Source: Victivallales bacterium
GTDB taxonomy: Bacteria; Verrucomicrobiota; Lentisphaeria; Oligosphaerales; Oligosphaeraceae
Assembly: GCA_017554445.1 (NCBI GenBank)
Contig: JAFZIJ010000178.1
Location: forward strand, 1 to 44,589
Direction: 5' to 3'
Length of the DNA: 44,589 bases
Under the pieces are notes generated by a model. That model did no database searches. It was not told where the DNA came from and saw only the letters and a program-made list of their open reading frames with translations. How positions within the stretch are numbered: the stretch's first letter is position 1; every line of letters begins with the position of its first letter. This document shows positions 34,840-42,839 of this stretch, in pieces. A program made the position numbers and the translations under genes.

Positions 34840-35700
34840 ATGATTTTCATACAAGATCTCATTGAATTCGACTATTTGAAGCGGACGGTGCTCGCCATCC
34901 TGCTCGCTTCCGTCGCCTGCGGCGTCATCGGCAGCTATGTCGTCGCCCGCCGACAGAGCTATCTCATTGGTGCCGTATCACATTCGCTGCTCGGCGGCAT
35001 CGGGCTGGCCCGCTATCTCCAAATCGCCCATGGCCTGACATGGTTTTCCACAATCATCGGCGCTCTGCTCGCCGCCGTCCTTTCCGCCGTCGCCATCAGC
35101 ACGCTTACGTTAAAGAACCGCATGCGGCAGGACACCGTTCTCAGCGCCATTTGGACGCTTGGCGTAGCCGTCGGCATCTCCTTCATCGCCATCACGCCCG
35201 GATATTCGGAAGACTTGACAAGTTACCTTTTCGGAAGCATCCTGCTCGTCTCGACAGAAGATCTTGTCATCATGGCGATTATGACTGTCGTCATCGCCAT
35301 TGCAGTACTTCTTTTCCGCAACCGTTTTCTCGCGCTCTGCTTCAATGAGGAAACACTCTATCTGCGCGGCGTTTCGACCGCCGCCGTCTCGTTCTCGCTG
35401 CATCTTCTTGTCGCATTGACGGTTGTTCTTCTTGCGCAAGTCGTCGGCATCGTGCTCGTACTTGTGCTGCTGGTCATTCCCGCCGCGACGGCCGCCCATT
35501 TCGCGAAAAGCATGGCGATGGTCATGGCGTGGGGCATCATCTTCTGCCTGTTTTTCTGCTATGGTGGTCTAGTCGTCAGCTATCAGGCGGACTGGCCAGT
35601 CGGCGCGACGATTGTGGAACTGGCGGTCGCGACGTATCTTGTCATCGCCTGCGCAGTCGCTCTCCGCCGCAGATCCATCAAGAATCATGAAGAGGATTGA
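34840..35700 (+). CDS. ABC-3 family metal transporter permease (ZnuB-like)
   Basis: A 286-residue permease with about eight hydrophobic segments. Family motifs visible are VARRQSYLIGAVSHSLLGGIGLA near the N-terminus, the SYLFGSILLVS segment, LRGVSTAAVSF, and the long helix VVGIVLVLVLLVIPAATAAHFAKS. It should form the channel for Zn2+ or Mn2+ with the preceding ATPase. The ATG at 34840 is chosen since residues before it in the open frame are Pro-rich and overlap the ATPase gene. The gene lies 23 bases behind the ATPase gene. It ends in an imperfect stop-codon hairpin. Confidence 0.9.
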   Translation: MIFIQDLIEFDYLKRTVLAILLASVACGVIGSYVVARRQSYLIGAVSHSLLGGIGLARYLQIAHGLTWFSTIIGALLAAVLSAVAISTLTLKNRMRQDTVLSAIWTLGVAVGISFIAITPGYSEDLTSYLFGSILLVSTEDLVIMAIMTVVIAIAVLLFRNRFLALCFNEETLYLRGVSTAAVSFSLHLLVALTVVLLAQVVGIVLVLVLLVIPAATAAHFAKSMAMVMAWGIIFCLFFCYGGLVVSYQADWPVGATIVELAVATYLVIACAVALRRRSIKNHEED

Positions 35701-35728
35701 GACTTAAATCCCTTTTGTCTCTTCCTCT
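35691..35728 (+). other. imperfect hairpin spanning the permease stop codon
   Basis: AGAGGATTGAGAC (35691-35703), which includes the TGA stop at 35698-35700, pairs with GTCTCTTCCTCT (35717-35728) apart from an internal mismatch. The loop is 13 bases. No heptamer array follows here. Confidence 0.5.
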
Positions 35729-35811
35729 GATTTGCGATTATGGCAAAAAACATTAAATTATGTTTTTCTCCTTCCTTTATTTAATAATATCCAACATTCA
35801 TTCAAAACACC

Positions 35812-36528
35812 ATGAAAAAACTGCTACTTCTTTTCCTTCTCGCCGCCGTTACGCTTTCCGCCGACCTTATCAAATTGAAGGACGGCAAGACCTACGAAGG
35901 CACCGCCAGAATCAATGATAAAAACGTCACGATCGTCGTCGGCGACAATATCTTCCAGTTTCCCATGAAGGACATCGCGGAGATCAACGGCGAAAAGATT
36001 ATCGCGCAGGCCAATCCAACTATCCGCATCGCCACGTCCGAAGGCGACATGATCGCCGAATTGTATGAAGACGAAGTTCCGAACACCGTCGCCAATATGA
36101 TATCCCTCGCGGAATCAGGCTTCTACAAAGGCTTAAAATTCCACCGTGTCGTGAAGGGCTTCATGGCGCAGGGCGGCTGCCCCTATTCCAAAGGTAATCT
36201 GAGGGGCGGTCAACCTGGAACAGGCGGCCCCGGATACAGCTTCAATGACGAATTCTCCCCGAAGCTCAAACACAACGCCCGCGGCATCCTTTCAATGGCC
36301 AATTCCGGCAAGAACACCAACGGCTCTCAGTTCTTCATCTGCTTCGGCCCCACGCCGCATCTGGATGGAAAGCACGCCGTTTTCGGAAAAATCATCAAAG
36401 GCATGGACACTCTCGACCGTATCGAAGCCCTTGGCGCACAGCGCGAAGGTGCGCCGTCCAAGACCATCCAGTTCAATATCGAAGTCCTAACCAAACGCGA
36501 CCATCCCTATATCGTCAAGAAAAACTGA
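35812..36528 (+). CDS. secreted cyclophilin-type peptidyl-prolyl isomerase
   Basis: A 238-residue protein with a signal peptide ([14 protein letters not shown]). A small ~45-residue beta module follows ([25 protein letters not shown]). The cyclophilin domain is at ~68-230: [19 protein letters not shown] with the catalytic Arg, [19 protein letters not shown], and [17 protein letters not shown]. The enzyme isomerises Xaa-Pro bonds in the periplasm. The conserved Trp of human cyclophilin A is His here, as in many bacterial proteins. It stands ~100 bases before the lipoprotein gene on the same strand. Confidence 0.93.
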   Translation: MKKLLLLFLLAAVTLSADLIKLKDGKTYEGTARINDKNVTIVVGDNIFQFPMKDIAEINGEKIIAQANPTIRIATSEGDMIAELYEDEVPNTVANMISLAESGFYKGLKFHRVVKGFMAQGGCPYSKGNLRGGQPGTGGPGYSFNDEFSPKLKHNARGILSMANSGKNTNGSQFFICFGPTPHLDGKHAVFGKIIKGMDTLDRIEALGAQREGAPSKTIQFNIEVLTKRDHPYIVKKN

Positions 36529-36559
36529 TAAAGTTTGATTCGCAACAATCTTTATTTCA

Positions 36560-36594
36560 GCGACAAAGCGACTAAAACGACAGAAGCGACAGAC
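36560..36594 (+). repeat. GCGACAGAA-type array, 4 copies of 8-9 nt
   Basis: Units: GCGACAAA, GCGACTAAA, ACGACAGAA, GCGACAGAC. It occupies the gap between the cyclophilin gene and the lipoprotein gene. Confidence 0.8.
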
Positions 36595-36626
36595 CGTTCA
36601 GGCTTAAGCTTCTGTCTTGAATCATA

Positions 36627-38981
36627 ATGAAAAACGTTTCTCTGTTCATTCTACTGGCCGTTCTGGCGGCGGTTATCGTCGGTTGCCGCACGGCCGACCT
36701 GCCGCCAGGCTTCTCACGCGTAGGCGGTGTCCTCCAGACACAGACTTCCCATGCGGCCTCGCCGGAAGCCATCTTCTCGTTGATGACATGGTATGAGGAG
36801 GCCAACGCCGAACTCAATCCGCCGAAAAGCTGGAGCGAAGCCGTAGCCAACGCCAAGGCGAAAGCGCAGAACGACCTCAACGAACAGTGGAAAGCCGCCT
36901 TGATCAAAGTCGCTTCGCCTCTCTTGCAGAACGACATAGAGCATGTCGTCACGGCCGCCCCTAAACAACTCGCCGGCAGGACAGATTGGGATCGTCTGGA
37001 CGCCATCGTCCGCAATTCGAAAGCGCTCCTTCTCGCGGAGCATCAGATCACCGTGCCCGCCGAAGAATGCCAGAATGACGCCTTCTGGAGTCCGAAGTCA
37101 CGCTACGGCAAGACCGATTTCGTCACATGGTCGCAGAACCGCAAACTCGTCGTTCCAGATGCCGCAAATCTTGATCGTCAAGGTCTTCTTGCGCAGATCA
37201 AAGCCGTCGAAACCGACATCGCCTTGAAGAAATCCATTCTTGAAGCCCTGCAAAAAACAGAGCAACTGAACAAGGCGGACGGACAGGCGGAAGCTCTCGA
37301 ACTGCTCGGCAAAACCATCGCCGCCCTGCCCGAAAAACCGCTCTCCGTCATCGGTGATGAAACAACCATTCCGCTTCTTTTGAAGCGTTTCGCCGAACAG
37401 CCCGTCGTCTGTTTGAACCATGCCATCGCCAAGGCGGAAGAACAGCTCAAATCACTCGCCTCCAAGCAGGACGCCCCTAATTTCCGGCAGTTGCTATCGG
37501 CCACCGAACTCGCCATGTCAACCGACCTGAAAAAATGGCATGCAGACGAACGCTTCAAAAACGCATTGAATCTCTCCGCAGGAAAGCTTCGTGAAACCGC
37601 CGCCAAAATGCGCGACATGCGAATTGCATCATGCCAGAAAGAAATGACCGAACTCGCTAAAAAAGCGGATTTCTGGGGCGCGGCTCTCATCTATCAGGCC
37701 GCCATCCGCGAACTGGATACCAAGGCGGACGCGGATTACGCCCTCTACTCTCTCGTGACCGATAACGATGGTGCCACGCCGCTCGCGAAACCTCTTCGCC
37801 AAAACCTTCAGAAGCAACTGAAAACCATCCTGCCGGACGCGGCCGAATACTTGCTCGCCATCGCGGAAAAGGACGCTGACATCGGCCAGCGTCATGGCCA
37901 AGCCGTCGCGCTCTGCATCATGCTGCAGAAAATGATCGCCATGGCGGATGCGACGGACGAAAGTGCCTTCGCGAACATCGTCAAGAAGGCGGATGACATC
38001 TGCAAAAAATCCACCCGCGTCATCATTGAAAAACAGCTCGCGCAAACGGTCTCCATCAAAGACATGGAATCTGGCCAGCCAGGCCTCGGACTCACTTACA
38101 CGCGAGACGTAACCAATGCGTTGCAAGCACTTATCATCGCCTTCGGGCTGGATAGGACGGTCGTCATCGCAGAGCCAGGCACGCCGCTTACGCCGCTTGG
38201 ATACGTCCTCCACAACGGTGTCGTGGCGGATTACGACGGTTCCTCCACGACGGAACGGCAGGCCTTCCGCACCGCCCGACGCTGGGGCGAAGTGAAACGC
38301 ATGGCCAATCCGGAATTCCAAAAGGACAGCCAGCAGCCGAAAGACATTTTCACGCAGGAAGTTATCGAACAGCTCGTCCATATCCGCGAAATCGAACGGC
38401 AGGCACATATCCGCGTCTTCATCAGCGTGCGCGGCCCAGGCTTCACGACGACGGTCGATGTCAATGAATTCTATCCGAAACGTTTCATCGTGGAGGAGTC
38501 CCATCCGTTCAACGACATCAAAGTAGTGGATGTCGTCACTGTCTATGATCTGGACAAATTGAAAGTTCCGGATGCTCTGCCTCCGTTGAAGCAGGATCGC
38601 ATCTGGACGACCGCCGAAATGCTCGACTGGGCCCGCAAGGACTCGTTGCAAGTATTTGCACTCAAGCTACTTTACCACATCAATCAATTTCCGAATTATC
38701 TTGCCACCCGCGCAGAACGTTTCGCGAAAGACGGAGCCCTCGCGGATGCAGTCGAACAATGGGCCTACTGCCATGTCCTCTGCAGTCTTCTCAATTTCGA
38801 TGAAGATCCCGCCACGCTCATCAAAACGGATGAACCACCCGTCGCCGCCTCCTATGAGACCACCATTACGGCTCTACGGAAACAGCGCACCGAACTGGCG
38901 GCGCTCAAGCGGAACGCCGTCAGCTCCATGCTCGCCAAGGCCCACGAACTTCTCAAGCAAGCCCAGCAACCAGCGAAATAA
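36627..38981 (+). CDS. large lipoprotein of unknown function
   Basis: A 784-residue protein with a lipoprotein signal: hydrophobic FILLAVLAAV then the lipobox IVGC with Cys20. The mature part is mainly helical with many Ala, Lys, Glu and Leu. A segment of about residues 490-650 is more beta-like (VVIAEPGTPLTPLGYVLHNG ... HIRVFISVRGPGFTTTVDVNEFYP). I recognise no domain and no catalytic motif. Asp after Cys would retain it in the inner membrane; here position +2 is Arg, so outer membrane transfer is possible. The last codons and stop are part of a perfect 14-bp hairpin followed by the longest heptamer array. Confidence 0.75.
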   Translation: MKNVSLFILLAVLAAVIVGCRTADLPPGFSRVGGVLQTQTSHAASPEAIFSLMTWYEEANAELNPPKSWSEAVANAKAKAQNDLNEQWKAALIKVASPLLQNDIEHVVTAAPKQLAGRTDWDRLDAIVRNSKALLLAEHQITVPAEECQNDAFWSPKSRYGKTDFVTWSQNRKLVVPDAANLDRQGLLAQIKAVETDIALKKSILEALQKTEQLNKADGQAEALELLGKTIAALPEKPLSVIGDETTIPLLLKRFAEQPVVCLNHAIAKAEEQLKSLASKQDAPNFRQLLSATELAMSTDLKKWHADERFKNALNLSAGKLRETAAKMRDMRIASCQKEMTELAKKADFWGAALIYQAAIRELDTKADADYALYSLVTDNDGATPLAKPLRQNLQKQLKTILPDAAEYLLAIAEKDADIGQRHGQAVALCIMLQKMIAMADATDESAFANIVKKADDICKKSTRVIIEKQLAQTVSIKDMESGQPGLGLTYTRDVTNALQALIIAFGLDRTVVIAEPGTPLTPLGYVLHNGVVADYDGSSTTERQAFRTARRWGEVKRMANPEFQKDSQQPKDIFTQEVIEQLVHIREIERQAHIRVFISVRGPGFTTTVDVNEFYPKRFIVEESHPFNDIKVVDVVTVYDLDKLKVPDALPPLKQDRIWTTAEMLDWARKDSLQVFALKLLYHINQFPNYLATRAERFAKDGALADAVEQWAYCHVLCSLLNFDEDPATLIKTDEPPVAASYETTITALRKQRTELAALKRNAVSSMLAKAHELLKQAQQPAK

Positions 38982-39000
38982 CCGTTGGTTATTTCGCTGG
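38970..39000 (+). other. perfect 14-bp hairpin spanning the lipoprotein stop codon
   Basis: CCAGCGAAATAACC (38970-38983) and GGTTATTTCGCTGG (38987-39000) pair without mismatch around GTT. The first arm is the end of the gene with its TAA (38979-38981). The GGCTTAT array begins on the next base. Confidence 0.9.
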
Positions 39001-39071
39001 GGCTTATAGGCTTATGGCTAATGGCCTATGGCTTATAGCTAATGGCCCATGGCTTATGGGTAATGGCTAAT
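39001..39071 (+). repeat. GGCTTAT heptamer array, 10 copies
   Basis: One GGCTTAT plus an extra A, then nine further heptamers (GGCTTAT, GGCTAAT, GGCCTAT, GGCTTAT, AGCTAAT, GGCCCAT, GGCTTAT, GGGTAAT, GGCTAAT) in strict 7-nt phase. Confidence 0.92.
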
Positions 39072-39072
39072 A

Positions 39073-39112
39073 TCTAGCCTTCTGGAATTCTAGTCTTCTA
39101 GAAAACTAGCAA
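39073..39112 (+). repeat. CTAG octamer array, 5 copies
   Basis: Units: TCTAGCCT, TCTGGAAT, TCTAGTCT, TCTAGAAA, ACTAGCAA. It begins one base after the heptamer array and ends two bases before the der stop codon, between two convergent genes. Confidence 0.9.
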
Positions 39113-39114
39113 TT

Positions 39115-40593
39115 TTACCCTTTCTTAATGTATCCTTTACGGCGCTGCACGCGGCGATGTTCCTCCTGATACTCTTTCTCCTTCACACGCTTCACGCCGG
39201 CAATCGTCTTGCGTGTATCGTCCGATTCTTCAATCGTCGCGCGCTCACGCAAATCCATTACGATCGGCAAGCCCGCCTCTGGGAAGAAGGCATCGCGTAT
39301 CTGGTTCTGCAGGAACTGCATATAATGCGCGGGACATAACGACCGTTTGTTGCAGAACAGCACGAATTTCGGCGGATTGTTCTGCTTCATCGTGCCGTAG
39401 TAGCATTTGAAACGCTTCGTGCCAGACATCGGCGGCGGCGTCCGCGCAAACGTGTCCTGCAGGAACTGGTTGAACACGCCCGTCGGAATCATCACGCCCA
39501 TCTGTTCGCGAACATGCAGCAAATGGCCGACGATGCCTTTCAGACGATAACCGTTCAAGGCGGAAATGATATGCAACGGCGCATGGTTCATGAACGGCAT
39601 GCGTTCTCGAACAAATTCGATGAACTCCTTCTCCTTCATGTTCTTGCCAGCGATGTCCCATTTGTTCGCCAGCATGATGCAGCATTTCCGCGCATCGACG
39701 ATCACGCGACCGATGCGGCATTCCTGCGTCGTGCACGGATCTGTCGCGTCAATCATGAACAACACGATGTCGGCCCGCTTGATGGCCGTCTCCGAACGGG
39801 AGAGACTGAAGAATTCCACGACGGAATCAATCTGCTTTTTACGGCGCATACCAGCCGTGTCGATGATCCTCGCCGGCAGGATTTCATCGTTGTATTTCAG
39901 ATCGACGGGCACGTCGATCGCATCACGCGTCGTGCCCGGAACATCGCTGACCATGACGCGGTTGTTGCCCAGCAGGCGGTTCACAAGCGACGATTTGCCG
40001 ACGTTCGGACGGCCGACAACGGCGATTTTCAGCCGCTTCGGTTCTTTCGCATCTTCTTCCGCCTCAGCATCTTCCTCAAGTTTCGGCAGATGCTCGACAA
40101 CTGCGTCCATCAACAGTCCCGCGCCATGCGTATGCGTACAGCTGACGGCGTGAATGTCCAGATAGCCCAACGGCGCGAACAGCCCAAACGCCTGCTTGCG
40201 GATGTTGTCGTTGTCTGCTTTGTTCGCGGCCACGACAACCGTCTTTCCCGTCTTATGCAGGAAATCGGCGACTTCTTCGTCCTGCGGCGTGATGCCTTCC
40301 TGACAATTCACAACCCAAATCAGAACCGTCGCATCCTCAACGACTTTCATTACCTGCTCACGGATCATTCCATCGAACAGATCGACTTTTTTCTCCTTTG
40401 GATGCGTGCCCAGACCGCCCGTATCAACCAACAGGAACTTCCGTCCGTAATGCTCGCACGGCGACATGACCGGATCGCGCGTCACGCCGCTCTGCTCATG
40501 TACAATCGACAAACGCTTCGACAAGATATAGTTGAACAACGCCGACTTCCCGACATTCGGCCTCCCCACAATCGCTACGACTGGCAATCCCAT
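39115..40593 (-). CDS. der: ribosome biogenesis GTPase Der (EngA)
   Basis: A 492-residue tandem GTPase needed for 50S subunit assembly. The first G domain has P-loop GRPNVGKS at residues 10-17, VDTGG and NKAD; the second has GRPNVGKS at ~194-201, DTAGMRRK and NKWD. The C-terminal KH-like domain ends in QIRDAFFPEAGLPI. The linker between the domains is acidic (EEDAEAEEDAKE). AAGGAGG precedes ATG 40593. It follows gltX and a 46-codon frame on the same strand. The C-terminus (RKGYIKKG) is of ordinary length. Confidence 0.96.
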   Translation of the reverse strand: MGLPVVAIVGRPNVGKSALFNYILSKRLSIVHEQSGVTRDPVMSPCEHYGRKFLLVDTGGLGTHPKEKKVDLFDGMIREQVMKVVEDATVLIWVVNCQEGITPQDEEVADFLHKTGKTVVVAANKADNDNIRKQAFGLFAPLGYLDIHAVSCTHTHGAGLLMDAVVEHLPKLEEDAEAEEDAKEPKRLKIAVVGRPNVGKSSLVNRLLGNNRVMVSDVPGTTRDAIDVPVDLKYNDEILPARIIDTAGMRRKKQIDSVVEFFSLSRSETAIKRADIVLFMIDATDPCTTQECRIGRVIVDARKCCIMLANKWDIAGKNMKEKEFIEFVRERMPFMNHAPLHIISALNGYRLKGIVGHLLHVREQMGVMIPTGVFNQFLQDTFARTPPPMSGTKRFKCYYGTMKQNNPPKFVLFCNKRSLCPAHYMQFLQNQIRDAFFPEAGLPIVMDLRERATIEESDDTRKTIAGVKRVKEKEYQEEHRRVQRRKGYIKKG

Positions 40594-40618
40594 GATGCAA
40601 TCCTCCTTCTTTCCTTAA

Positions 40619-40759
40619 TTAGTATCGTTCTTGTTTCTTGCTGTTTACGAAGAATTCCCGCGAAGTCCATTCACTCAACACCTTTTGCAAACAGGATAAC
40701 TCTTCGGGAACTTTCGTGTCATTTAAACAACCACCGCAGCCGCCGCAACCAACGGCCAT
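40619..40759 (-). CDS. possible 46-residue Cys-rich small protein
   Basis: The frame reads MAVGCGGCGGCLNDT then KVPEELSCLQKVLSEW to ERY and stop. A CGGCGGC cluster places Cys at 5, 8 and 11, with Cys23 further on, a pattern compatible with metal or Fe-S binding. GGAAG lies about 10 bases ahead of the ATG. The frame is open for 33 codons upstream, but without an ATG. It stops 25 bases before der and is on the same strand, between gltX and der. I do not recognise a family, and 46 codons can be open by chance, so this is a candidate only. Confidence 0.35.
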   Translation of the reverse strand: MAVGCGGCGGCLNDTKVPEELSCLQKVLSEWTSREFFVNSKKQERY

Positions 40760-40778
40760 GGACTTCAAGCTTCCGCAT

Positions 40779-40855
40779 GACGTTGTTTCCGCTTGCGCGA
40801 AGCGTGACGAACCGCCGAGCAGACGGAGCCGTTTGCGTCATTGGCAATCAACGTC
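40779..40855. other. possible three-way-junction RNA structure between gltX and der
   Basis: GACGTTG (40779-40785) pairs with CAACGTC (40849-40855). Inside are CGCTT/AAGCG (40790-40804, adjoining) and TGACG/CGTCA (40805-40809 with 40836-40840). On the minus strand this would be in the leader of the small frame and der. Not a tRNA: no T-loop sequence or proper arm spacing. Confidence 0.3.
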
Positions 40856-40944
40856 TTGTATCAGCTTGGAATCTTCCGGCAGTATCTTCGGCCCGTCTGC
40901 GAGGCATTCTGTTTATTCCGTGTATTCAGTGGACTTATTATGAA

Positions 40945-40974
40945 CATTCGTGTTCATTCGTGTTCATTTGTGGT
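40945..40974 (+). repeat. CATTCGTGTT decamer array, 3 copies
   Basis: Units: CATTCGTGTT, CATTCGTGTT, CATTTGTGGT. Just before it lies TTCTGTTTATTCCGTGTATT, a related degenerate 10-nt pattern. The array ends 20 bases before the gltX stop, i.e. downstream of gltX. The rest of the gap 40594-40993 holds the small frame and the structure above and otherwise nothing recognisable. Confidence 0.85.
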
Positions 40975-40993
40975 TTATAACGAATAAGTTCTT

Positions 40994-42571
40994 TCACCGT
41001 TTGAAAAACGCATCCAAACGTTTCATCGACAAGTCTTTGCCAAGCAATTCCAACGTCTCGTAGATGCCCGCTCCGACGCCGACGCCCGTCACCGCCGCGC
41101 GCAACGGCTGGTTAAGCTTGCCCTGCCCCATGCCGAGCTTCTCCGTCGTCGCATGAATCGCCGCCTCAATGGCCGCCGCCGTGAAATCACAGCCAGCCAA
41201 CGCGCTTTCCAGTTCCTTCAACGCCGCTTTCACGGAATCGTCTTTGAACTGCTTCGCAAGATTCTTTTCATCGTAATCCGGCGTTTCGACGAAGAAATAC
41301 TTCCACTGCTCAACATCCGCGAACTTCTTCAAACGGCTCTGCATGAGTGTGCAGACTTTCGCAAGATATTCCGGCTTAATATTCTGGCCCCAGTCATAGA
41401 CCGCCAGATAGGACTTGCACATTTCCGTGAACTTGCCGATTTCCATCTCGGCGAGATACTGTCCGTTCAGATTCGTCATCTTCTGGATGTCCATCTGGGC
41501 AGGCGTATGCTGGCAGCGATCCAAAGAGAACGCCTCGATGAGCTCTTCACGGCTCATCTTCTCGCGTTCATCGCCCGGATTCCAGCCGAGCAACGCCAGA
41601 TAGTTCACCATCGTGTCCGCCAGAAAGCCTTTGTCTTTGAAATCGCCGACGAATGCGTCGCCGTCGCGTTTGCTGTACGGCTTGCCGGCCGCATTGACGA
41701 TCATCGGCAGATGGCCATATTGCGGGACGGGAGCGCCCAAGCAACTGAACATCATGATGTGGCGGAACGTGTTCTCCACATGGTCGTCGCCACGAATGAT
41801 GTGCGTCACTTTCTGCGTAATGTCATCGACGACGTTCGCGATGTGGAACACAGGGCTGCCGTCGCTGCGGACGATCACGACGTCTTTCATGCCGTCCAGC
41901 GGCTTCGTCATATCGCCTTTGACCAGATCATGATAGGTGATGGCACGGCGCGTGAAGCGGAGTTTCGCCGCGCCTTCAATCGTCTTCACTAGTTCGCCAT
42001 TCAGAACAGCCTCTTCTTGTCCATGGATGTCGAACAACACTTTGTCTTCCGCATCAAGGACTTGCAGATCCTTGAAACCAGCCAGAGCGCCGCCGCCGGG
42101 CGCCGCCTTGCCTTTCGACGACAATGCCGCGTAATCGACTCCCTTGTAGCTGATGACGACGGGCGTTTCCGGATGGACGGCGATTTCCGCAGGACCGACT
42201 TCATGCACGCCCGGAACATTTTCCGCATGCCATGGAATCTTGAACAGTACGGCCTCGCCGCCGCCGCCCTTCGCGTCTTTATATGCATCCCCTTGATCCA
42301 GAAGCTGCTGGACGGCTGCAAGATGCTTGCTGACCTGCGACGTCTGGTAAAGCGGCGGCTTCTCGTCGAAGTCCAGTCCAAGCCATTCCATAACTTCCAG
42401 CAGCGTCTTAATCGCCTCAGGCGTAGAACGTTCCAAATCCGTATCTTCTATTCGCAGAAGGAACGAACCTTTCTCATGACGCGCGAACAGCCAGTTGAAA
42501 ATAGCCGCGCGGATATTTCCGATGTGAACCTGTCCCGTCGGCGACGGGGCGAAACGTACTCTGACACTCAT
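40994..42571 (-). CDS. gltX: glutamyl-tRNA synthetase, with an atypical insertion
   Basis: A 525-residue class I synthetase that charges tRNA-Glu. The HIGH motif is PSPTGQVHIGN (residues 10-19) and the KMSKS equivalent is YSKRDG (299-304). HIIRGDDHVENTFRHI and LALLGWNPGDEREKMSREEL are typical. In E. coli GluRS the second motif is near residue 240, so ~55 extra residues lie between the motifs. Roughly residues 98-210 (GGGGEAVLFKIPWHAENVPG ... ALSSKGKAAPGGGALAGFKD) lack the usual Cys-rich segment and look unlike standard GluRS. The C-terminal anticodon-binding helices are present. AGGAGC precedes ATG 42571. The insertion might be a family trait of this phylum. Confidence 0.92.
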   Translation of the reverse strand: MSVRVRFAPSPTGQVHIGNIRAAIFNWLFARHEKGSFLLRIEDTDLERSTPEAIKTLLEVMEWLGLDFDEKPPLYQTSQVSKHLAAVQQLLDQGDAYKDAKGGGGEAVLFKIPWHAENVPGVHEVGPAEIAVHPETPVVISYKGVDYAALSSKGKAAPGGGALAGFKDLQVLDAEDKVLFDIHGQEEAVLNGELVKTIEGAAKLRFTRRAITYHDLVKGDMTKPLDGMKDVVIVRSDGSPVFHIANVVDDITQKVTHIIRGDDHVENTFRHIMMFSCLGAPVPQYGHLPMIVNAAGKPYSKRDGDAFVGDFKDKGFLADTMVNYLALLGWNPGDEREKMSREELIEAFSLDRCQHTPAQMDIQKMTNLNGQYLAEMEIGKFTEMCKSYLAVYDWGQNIKPEYLAKVCTLMQSRLKKFADVEQWKYFFVETPDYDEKNLAKQFKDDSVKAALKELESALAGCDFTAAAIEAAIHATTEKLGMGQGKLNQPLRAAVTGVGVGAGIYETLELLGKDLSMKRLDAFFKR

Positions 42572-42839
42572 CGTTCAGCTCCTATATAACATAACTAGAT
42601 ATAGATAAACTATTTAGACTAGCAGGGCAAGCTCTTTGCCTTCTCTAAAGCATAAAACTTTTTGTTGTAAATTTATTAATATAATTGATTTTTATAGTAT
42701 ATGCCACTTTCATGGCTGAAAAAGCACAAGCCTTTCTGCATTTCAAACGCCTGTGATACATGTCAATATTCGCAACTCCAACTTGATAGATTACATTATA
42801 AATGAGTCATTCCATCTTGCCACTGATGGAATCATGGCC
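42572..42839. other. intergenic region between divergent gltX and U32-family gene
   Basis: AT-rich region of ~270 bases without a convincing frame. It contains the gltX ribosome site, a small inverted repeat ATTCCATC/GATGGAAT (42809-42832, 8-base loop), and a TATA-rich stretch near 42690-42703. No promoter with good spacing could be fixed on either strand. Confidence 0.5.

Noticed and set aside
37629..38651. 340-codon frame antisense to the lipoprotein gene
   Set aside because: The sense gene has a lipoprotein signal and ribosomal context; the antisense frame has none.
40779..40855. tRNA gene
   Set aside because: The 7-bp closing stem resembles an acceptor stem, but there is no T-loop sequence, the loops have wrong sizes and the arms do not fit on either strand.
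40638..40943. 101-codon plus-strand frame in the gltX-der gap
   Set aside because: No family resemblance; its end runs into the decamer repeat region (VYSVYSV), and neighbours are on the other strand.
39514..40980. 488-codon open frame antisense to der
   Set aside because: Lies over the certain der gene and shows no family features; codon-bias artefact.
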